Positions 5,552 to 9,499 of a stretch of 9,499 nucleotides of DNA are shown piece by piece. Position 1 is the first letter of the stretch. Each line of letters starts with the position of its first letter. The stretch spans positions 1-9,499 of the forward strand of contig CALCCV010000447.1 of the NCBI GenBank assembly GCA_937900305.1. Direction: 5' to 3'. The stretch is from an uncultured Pseudobdellovibrionaceae bacterium. Its GTDB lineage: Bacteria; Bdellovibrionota; Bdellovibrionia; Bdellovibrionales; Bdellovibrionaceae. Made by a program: the position numbers and the translations under genes. A model generated the notes under the pieces. The model was not told where the DNA came from. It searched no databases and worked only from the letters and a program-made list of their open reading frames with translations.

Positions 5552-6196
5552 ATGAAACTGGTCGGGGTATCAAATCAGCGGGGTTATTCATTGGTGATGA
5601 TGATTACCATCACTGGAATTGCATTTGCTCTAATGATTGGAGCTATGATCGCTCAGAATAATTTTTCGATGAACTCCTTCAAAACCAAACAGCGAGAAGA
5701 AACAGATTTTCAAAATTTTGTTGGCGAAATATCGATTGTCTTGGGCAATAAAAAAAGTTGCAGCGCCCAACCTAATTTTGTTGGTCGGACTCTCCCTCGC
5801 ACAGGCGCCCCGGTGCCACCGATTGCCATAAATCGAATTGCCTACGCCGGTGAAATCATGACAGCGAACAACCTCGCTGACCTCCGGAATCCCAGAGCGC
5901 CAACACGATTTGGCCGAATCACTTTAACAAGTCTGAACTTGGTTTGGATTCGTCCCGTGCCTGGAACAACCGATCGACACCTGGCAGAATTGGCAATTCA
6001 AGGCTCCGGACCAGCAACCTTTGGCTCCCGTTCCTTTCACTTCGTGATTCCTGTCTATGTGCAACTTTCACCGAGCGGAGCGATCGTCGCGTGCAAATCC
6101 ACTGTGTACACCGACCCGACGACTTTATTACATGATCAAATGTGCCCCAAGGGCATAAAGAGGACATATGATTTTGTGGACGAACTCTGCATCTAA
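5552..6196 (+). CDS. Pseudopilin-like protein 1 (short core form, no Glu5)
   Basis: This 214-residue protein has a class III (prepilin) leader, MKLVGVSNQRG, cleaved before YSLVMMITITG. A hydrophobic helix of about 25 residues follows. The conserved Glu at mature position 5 is Met16 here. Loss of Glu5 is known in T2SS GspK and in PilX-like minor pilins, which sit at or near the tip. The soluble part shares landmarks with the next two proteins: DFQNFVGEI then C70 and F, a DRHLAELAIQG segment, and C181, C198 and C213. It ends right after the fourth Cys, where the other two carry an extra module. I chose ATG 5552 because AAGGA is five bases upstream; ATG 5516 has no Shine-Dalgarno and falls within the promoter candidate. 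Likely inner-membrane then assembled into a pilus or pseudopilus, but no secretion ATPase gene lies in the window to name the system. Confidence 0.8.
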   Translation: MKLVGVSNQRGYSLVMMITITGIAFALMIGAMIAQNNFSMNSFKTKQREETDFQNFVGEISIVLGNKKSCSAQPNFVGRTLPRTGAPVPPIAINRIAYAGEIMTANNLADLRNPRAPTRFGRITLTSLNLVWIRPVPGTTDRHLAELAIQGSGPATFGSRSFHFVIPVYVQLSPSGAIVACKSTVYTDPTTLLHDQMCPKGIKRTYDFVDELCI

Positions 6197-7160
6197 AGAT
6201 AAAAAGCGCGGGCTCAATGAGGCCGGCTTTAGTTTGGTAGAGGCGGTAGTCACTACCGGCATCATTGCGATCATCATGGGCTCGTTCTATGTGTTCACCT
6301 CTAACATGTATGAGTCGAAATCCAATCTCTCTGCGCGACAAGAATTTGACTATATGATCGACCAAGTGATCTTAGCTTTGCGAAGCGATGTTTCCTGTCG
6401 ATTGAATTTTGCAAACTTGGAAATGAAAGACGGCGCCACCATCAAAGATCTCACGATTTCAAATTTCGATGCAGCCGCAAAACCTGTCTTGCCTCCCCTT
6501 GCAAAAAAAGGGCTCAGAGGAAAACTCATTGAAATCACGGATGTCGAACTCAAGGCCGATCACCAAGTCGGAACCAACCGGTGGATGGCGATTTTAAATA
6601 TCAGGGGCGTGCGAACTGACACGACCGACAATCCCAACGCTCCAAAGATGTCCTTGAATCTGGATCAAAAAATTCCCATCCTCGCGTCGTCAGATGACCT
6701 CTCGAAGGTCATTGCCTGCAGTGGCAACCTCAAAGGCCAAGCCGGCTTGCCCGATCGAGTCTGCGCTCTCCAAAATGATGGCGTTTATTTTTGGGATAAT
6801 GTGACAAAATCTTGCAAAAGTCGCTTCGCTCAAAAGTGTTTTCCCGGAACGCGCACAAGAGCCACATGCGGCGAAGGCTCCATCGCTCTCGTGGGTGGTG
6901 GCAAATACATTTGCTCTTCAGACGTAAAAGACACCAACACCACCCAATTCACACGCATCTACGATGATGGCAAAGAACGAGTGTCTCGATTGCCCAGACC
7001 ATATCAATGTGTGACCACCCCGGATCCATTAACAGTGGAATGCACCTACGCTACGGACATCGATTCAACGGCCGCCAAATGTTCAGCCTGCTGCGAAGTC
7101 GACCTCCTTCTAAATCTCTCAGCCGAAGACCTCAAGGATGCCCAGGAAGTCGACCCATAG
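6168..7160 (+). CDS. Pseudopilin-like protein 2 with cysteine-rich C-terminal module
   Basis: This 330-residue protein has a prepilin leader ending NEAG (residue 20), cleaved before FSLVEAVVTTG, with the canonical Glu5 at E25. The core repeats landmarks of protein 1: EFDYMIDQV then C77 and F81, TNRWMAILNIRG, C184, C199 and C216. A further 110-residue module follows with CFPGTRTRATC (224-234), GGGKYIC (C249), C281, C292, C305, C308 and C309, giving 12 cysteines in all. These are probably disulfide-bonded in the periplasm. ATG 6168 has AGAGGA four bases upstream and overlaps the end of protein 1 by 29 bases, so the genes are coupled. The gene ends at a TAG inside a 24-bp degenerate repeat whose coding sense continues in the -1 frame. 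Paralogue of the next gene; likely a minor, possibly tip-located, subunit. Confidence 0.85.
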   Translation: MILWTNSASKDKKRGLNEAGFSLVEAVVTTGIIAIIMGSFYVFTSNMYESKSNLSARQEFDYMIDQVILALRSDVSCRLNFANLEMKDGATIKDLTISNFDAAAKPVLPPLAKKGLRGKLIEITDVELKADHQVGTNRWMAILNIRGVRTDTTDNPNAPKMSLNLDQKIPILASSDDLSKVIACSGNLKGQAGLPDRVCALQNDGVYFWDNVTKSCKSRFAQKCFPGTRTRATCGEGSIALVGGGKYICSSDVKDTNTTQFTRIYDDGKERVSRLPRPYQCVTTPDPLTVECTYATDIDSTAAKCSACCEVDLLLNLSAEDLKDAQEVDP

Positions 7161-7201
7161 GGACGCCAGATGTTAACCCCGTAGGGGCGCCAGAAACAGA
7201 C
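7154..7201 (+). repeat. Two tandem 24-bp degenerate coding repeats at a gene junction
   Basis: Units 7154-7177 and 7178-7201 read, in the frame of the downstream gene, PIGTPDVN and PVGAPETD, followed by PLPV. Both share CCC-rTA-GGG-rCG-CCA-GA (r is A or G). Protein 2 ends EVDP, which resembles the D/N-P junctions of the repeat, but in its own frame the first unit supplies the TAG stop at 7158-7160. The unit 1 junction has three Cs (7154-7156) where the unit 2 junction has four (7177-7180). Confidence 0.7.
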
Positions 7202-7228
7202 CCGTTGCCAGTGAGAAAGAAGGTTCCA

Positions 7229-8206
7229 GTGAAAAAGATGAACGCCCAAGGATTTACACTCTTAGAAACGATGATCGGAGCCTCCGTGGCGATGATAGTC
7301 AGCTTAGGCATCGGCGCTTATCTTCACATTGCCAAAAAGTCCCAAGGAGATCTTCGCGCTATGCAAGACTTCAATGACTTAGTTCAACAAGTTTCGGTGG
7401 CAATGGACGACACCAAGATTTGCACCGAAAATTTCAGCCCTTACACCATCACGCCCAACGCCAACCCACAACGAGCCCCAACCACATCCATCAACGTCGA
7501 CTTCTTAAAAGTTTTCAATGTGGATACGGGAGGTCAAGTCGCAAGCATTGCTGAACGAGGCCAAGCGAGCGGTCAAACTTTGACGATTCGACCCTTAAAT
7601 TTAACCATCAAACAACCTCTCGGAAACAATCGGTATCTCGCCAACCTGGCCATCACTGCCGTCAAATTCAAAGATCCCACCAAAGACAAAATGGCAGCGG
7701 ATCCGAACGATGTCCTTTTGACTCAAAATCTTTCGATATTTTTAGCGACCGACAAAAATACCAACCGAATCCAATACTGTTACGCAGCCAACGGACCGCC
7801 TCCAGAATTGATGTCGGACATTTGCAAGGTGTCCAGCGATGGACTTCTTTATTACAACGTCAAAAACAAAGAGTGCGAGTATCGCTATAAAAAAGAAATG
7901 TACAGTGGCACCCGCAGCCGGGCATCCTGTCCTCCAGACACCGATGGAATTTGGACGGGGAAAGGTTTTTGCCGATCTGATGCCTCCGAATACGCTCCGA
8001 TGCCGATCACCCGAAAGTATGAAAACGCTTTGGAGCTCCCAGCTTTGCCGCCCAAAGTGTTCATATGTGAAATCGCGACACCTTCTACCACAGCGGTGTC
8101 TTGCATCTATGCCTCAGACTACACAAAACCAGCGACGTGCCAGGTCGCTTGCAAAATCGATCTGATGCCAGAACTCATCGCCGACGGAGATGCACCTTCT
8201 CAATAA
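7229..8206 (+). CDS. Pseudopilin-like protein 3 with cysteine-rich C-terminal module
   Basis: From GTG 7229 the protein is 325 residues. AGAAGG lies five bases upstream of the GTG; ATG 7238 is an in-frame alternative three codons later. The leader VKKMNAQG is cleaved before FTLLETMIGASVA, with Glu5 at E13. Landmarks again match: DFNDLVQQV then C65 and F, GNNRYLANLAI, C184, C199 and C216, followed by GTRSRASC (C234), GKGFC (C248), C280, C292, C304 and C308. Ten cysteines fall at nearly the same residue numbers as in protein 2, so the two are clear tandem duplicates. Protein 2 has two extra cysteines (C224 and C308) that are Met and Ala here. The reading frame is open far upstream, to 7007, through the 24-bp repeats. 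A start further upstream or a fusion with protein 2 therefore cannot be excluded. Role as for protein 2. Confidence 0.85.
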   Translation: MKKMNAQGFTLLETMIGASVAMIVSLGIGAYLHIAKKSQGDLRAMQDFNDLVQQVSVAMDDTKICTENFSPYTITPNANPQRAPTTSINVDFLKVFNVDTGGQVASIAERGQASGQTLTIRPLNLTIKQPLGNNRYLANLAITAVKFKDPTKDKMAADPNDVLLTQNLSIFLATDKNTNRIQYCYAANGPPPELMSDICKVSSDGLLYYNVKNKECEYRYKKEMYSGTRSRASCPPDTDGIWTGKGFCRSDASEYAPMPITRKYENALELPALPPKVFICEIATPSTTAVSCIYASDYTKPATCQVACKIDLMPELIADGDAPSQ

Positions 8207-8501
8207 TCTGTTAAAACTGGCGGACTTGTTTGCACCTGCTATTTTGCCTTTGTGGATTTCAACGATATTCATTTTTCATAGCTGACCTCAACGAATCTCA
8301 AATGCCGGCTCGTTTCGATGCCGCCACTATTTTTAAATTTGCCGAATGGCCCTCCACCAGGCCCCTTTACCCTCTGGCCAAGTAGTTGATGTCGCGGTTC
8401 CATCGATAAATTTTTCAACGTCGCCCGTCTTGGGATGAAGAGCTTGCAACGGGCAGTGAAAACCCGCATCTTGATCCTCATTCGAAAAAACGAGGTGAAA
8501 T
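8207..8501. other. Gap with no convincing gene; weak minus-strand ORFs
   Basis: This stretch of 295 bases separates the pilin genes from the CvfB-type gene. On the minus strand one ORF (8548 down to 8333, 71 codons from a TTG) has plausible-looking composition, for example FHLVFSNEDQDAGFHCP and TTWPEGKGAWWRAI. It has no Shine-Dalgarno, no ATG, and overlaps the start of the next gene. After its stop at 8333-8335, coding-like fragments such as WRHRNEPAFEIR continue between further stops. This could be a decayed gene or chance. An overlapping frame (8541 to 8269) looks less protein-like. No terminator hairpin with a T-tract and no clear promoter was found. Confidence 0.3.
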
Positions 8502-9188
8502 GTGCAGCAACCGATCGAATCGCAATCCTCATCTGGATCAACTCTCAAACCTCTCGTCGAGGTTGGCGAATTTGCCTCTTTGAAAGTCGTTAGTGTTGAA
8601 GAGGTTGGAAATTTTTTAGATTGGGGCCTGCCTAAAAATCTGCTTCTACCCTTTGGCGAGCAAACGCGCTCACTTCGCCCTGGAGATCGAGTTTTAGTTC
8701 ATGTCTATCGCGACCAAGCGGATCGTCCCGTAGCTTCGATGCGCCTTGATCGACACCTCGACAAATCTCCCGCGAGTTATGAAGAAGGCCAAAAAGTCGA
8801 CCTGATCATCGGCGGCGAAACCGACCTTGGTTACAAAGCCATCATCAATCACAAACATTGGGGACTGCTGTACAGCGATGAAGTTTTTCAATTGCTCCAC
8901 ACCGGACAGAAAATTGTTGGTTACATTCGCAAACTTCGGCCAGACGGAAAAATTGATTTGATTTTGCAACCGGCTGGCCACCAAGCCACTGGCGAAATCG
9001 GAACACGCATCTTAGAACTTTTGCAGCAAAAAGGCGGCTTCCTGCCCATCAACGACAAAACACCGGCCGAAGAGATTTACGAGCGCTTCGGCGTCAGCAA
9101 AAAAAAATATAAAATAGCCTTAGGCGGCCTCTACAAGCAGCGCCTCCTCAAAGTTGACCATGATGGGATACGCCTGGTTTCAAAATGA
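8502..9188 (+). CDS. cvfB: CvfB-type S1 RNA-binding protein lacking the first S1 domain
   Basis: The protein has 228 residues from GTG 8502. GAGGTG lies four bases before it, and an in-frame TGA at 8496-8498 rules out an earlier start. Domain order: a short polar N-terminus, an S1 domain at about 20-83 (VGEFASLKVVSVEEVG, FLDWGLPKNLLLPFGEQ), a second S1-like domain at about 92-157 (VDLIIGGETDLGYKAIIN, HWGLLYSDEV) and a C-terminal winged helix at about 163-226 (GGFLPINDKTPAEEI, FGVSKKKYKIALGGLYKQ). Known CvfB/YitL proteins have about 280-300 residues with three S1 domains; the first is missing here. The family binds RNA and affects virulence gene expression in Staphylococcus; its molecular task is otherwise unclear. 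Cytosolic. It overlaps the next gene by ATGA. Confidence 0.88.
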   Translation: MQQPIESQSSSGSTLKPLVEVGEFASLKVVSVEEVGNFLDWGLPKNLLLPFGEQTRSLRPGDRVLVHVYRDQADRPVASMRLDRHLDKSPASYEEGQKVDLIIGGETDLGYKAIINHKHWGLLYSDEVFQLLHTGQKIVGYIRKLRPDGKIDLILQPAGHQATGEIGTRILELLQQKGGFLPINDKTPAEEIYERFGVSKKKYKIALGGLYKQRLLKVDHDGIRLVSK

Positions 9189-9493
9189 AATACATTCTCT
9201 ACGAAAACGGTCGGCGTCTGGGTGAAGTGAGTGAGTGGTTATTCAGTCAAAAGCCCCCTGAATACAAAACAGTTTTAGGAAAAACTTTTTTGTCCGTGCC
9301 GGGCAACGATCAGTGCACGTTCATTTCACCTAAACCGGTCAATCGAAAACGGTCTTACTTCATCGTTGTTGAAAATGAAAATCCTCCGCAAACAAAACCA
9401 CTAAATAAAAATCAAACCTCTCGCGAGATTCAAATTCAAATTCTCAAAGTCGTGGGCGGAACTTCCGTCATCGCAAAAATTCTCGGTTCATGA
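9185..9493 (+). CDS. Small hypothetical protein coupled to cvfB
   Basis: This 102-residue protein starts in an ATGA overlap with the cvfB stop, so it is probably translated by coupling. It has no signal peptide or membrane helix. The N-terminal half looks beta-rich (MKYILYENGRRLGEVSEW; YFIVVENENPP), then a polar linker (about residues 67-80) and a short C-terminal helix (REIQIQILKVVGGTSVIAKIL). I do not recognise a family. The complete ORF, clean overlap and typical composition support a real gene. A role alongside an RNA-binding protein is only suggested by position. Confidence 0.65.
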   Translation: MKYILYENGRRLGEVSEWLFSQKPPEYKTVLGKTFLSVPGNDQCTFISPKPVNRKRSYFIVVENENPPQTKPLNKNQTSREIQIQILKVVGGTSVIAKILGS

Positions 9494-9499
9494 TTTTTG

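Noticed and set aside
8119..8278. Minus-strand ORF of about 52 codons starting at ATG 8278.
   Set aside because: Overlaps the well-supported 3' end of pseudopilin 3 and has no Shine-Dalgarno.
8476..8495. CCTC/GAGG pairing that could mask the cvfB Shine-Dalgarno.
   Set aside because: Four base pairs around a 12-base loop is too weak to claim regulation.

Overview
The window (about 9.5 kb, moderate GC, tightly packed, chromosomal in character) most resembles a predatory or free-living delta-proteobacterial relative such as Bdellovibrio. I infer this from the style of its multi-copy, cysteine-rich pseudopilins, the adjacent selD and mnmH genes, the small coupled gene pairs and the gamma-type CvfB homologue. 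No taxonomic marker gene is present, so this is inference. No rRNA, tRNA, CRISPR array, insertion sequence or integrase was seen.

Layout. (1) 1-904, minus strand: the start of an exported protein (possibly a GH31 glycosidase) lies downstream of a three-helix membrane protein. Between them is a 43-codon open tail in the same frame as the membrane protein, separated from it only by one UGA. (2) 905-1049: a divergent intergenic region with two face-to-face promoter candidates. Each places its predicted transcription start on the A of the start codon. (3) 1050-2002, plus strand: a small membrane zinc-ribbon protein overlaps (ATGA) a 2-oxoglutarate/Fe(II) dioxygenase. (4) 2028-2798, minus strand: an exported staphylococcal-nuclease-like protein that probably starts at TTG. 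(5) 3091-5329: selD and mnmH, which make selenophosphate and use it to convert 2-thiouridine in tRNA wobble positions to 2-selenouridine. Both have their catalytic residues. (6) 5330-5551: a regulatory gap with two 13-bp odd dyads and a promoter candidate. (7) 5552-8206: three tandem paralogous pseudopilin-like proteins. The first is a short core with four cysteines and no Glu at mature position 5. The second and third carry the same core plus a C-terminal cysteine-rich module. A degenerate 24-bp coding repeat lies across the junction of genes 2 and 3, with a one-base phase change. (8) 8207-8501: a gap with only weak minus-strand ORFs. (9) 8502-9493: a CvfB-type S1 RNA-binding protein lacking the family's first S1 domain, overlapping (ATGA) a small unknown protein.

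The two best candidates for something undescribed are the nested-cysteine pseudopilin trio, with its frame-shifted repeat junction, and the UGA-interrupted membrane protein ORF. Everything here is read by eye from sequence; no homology search was run.
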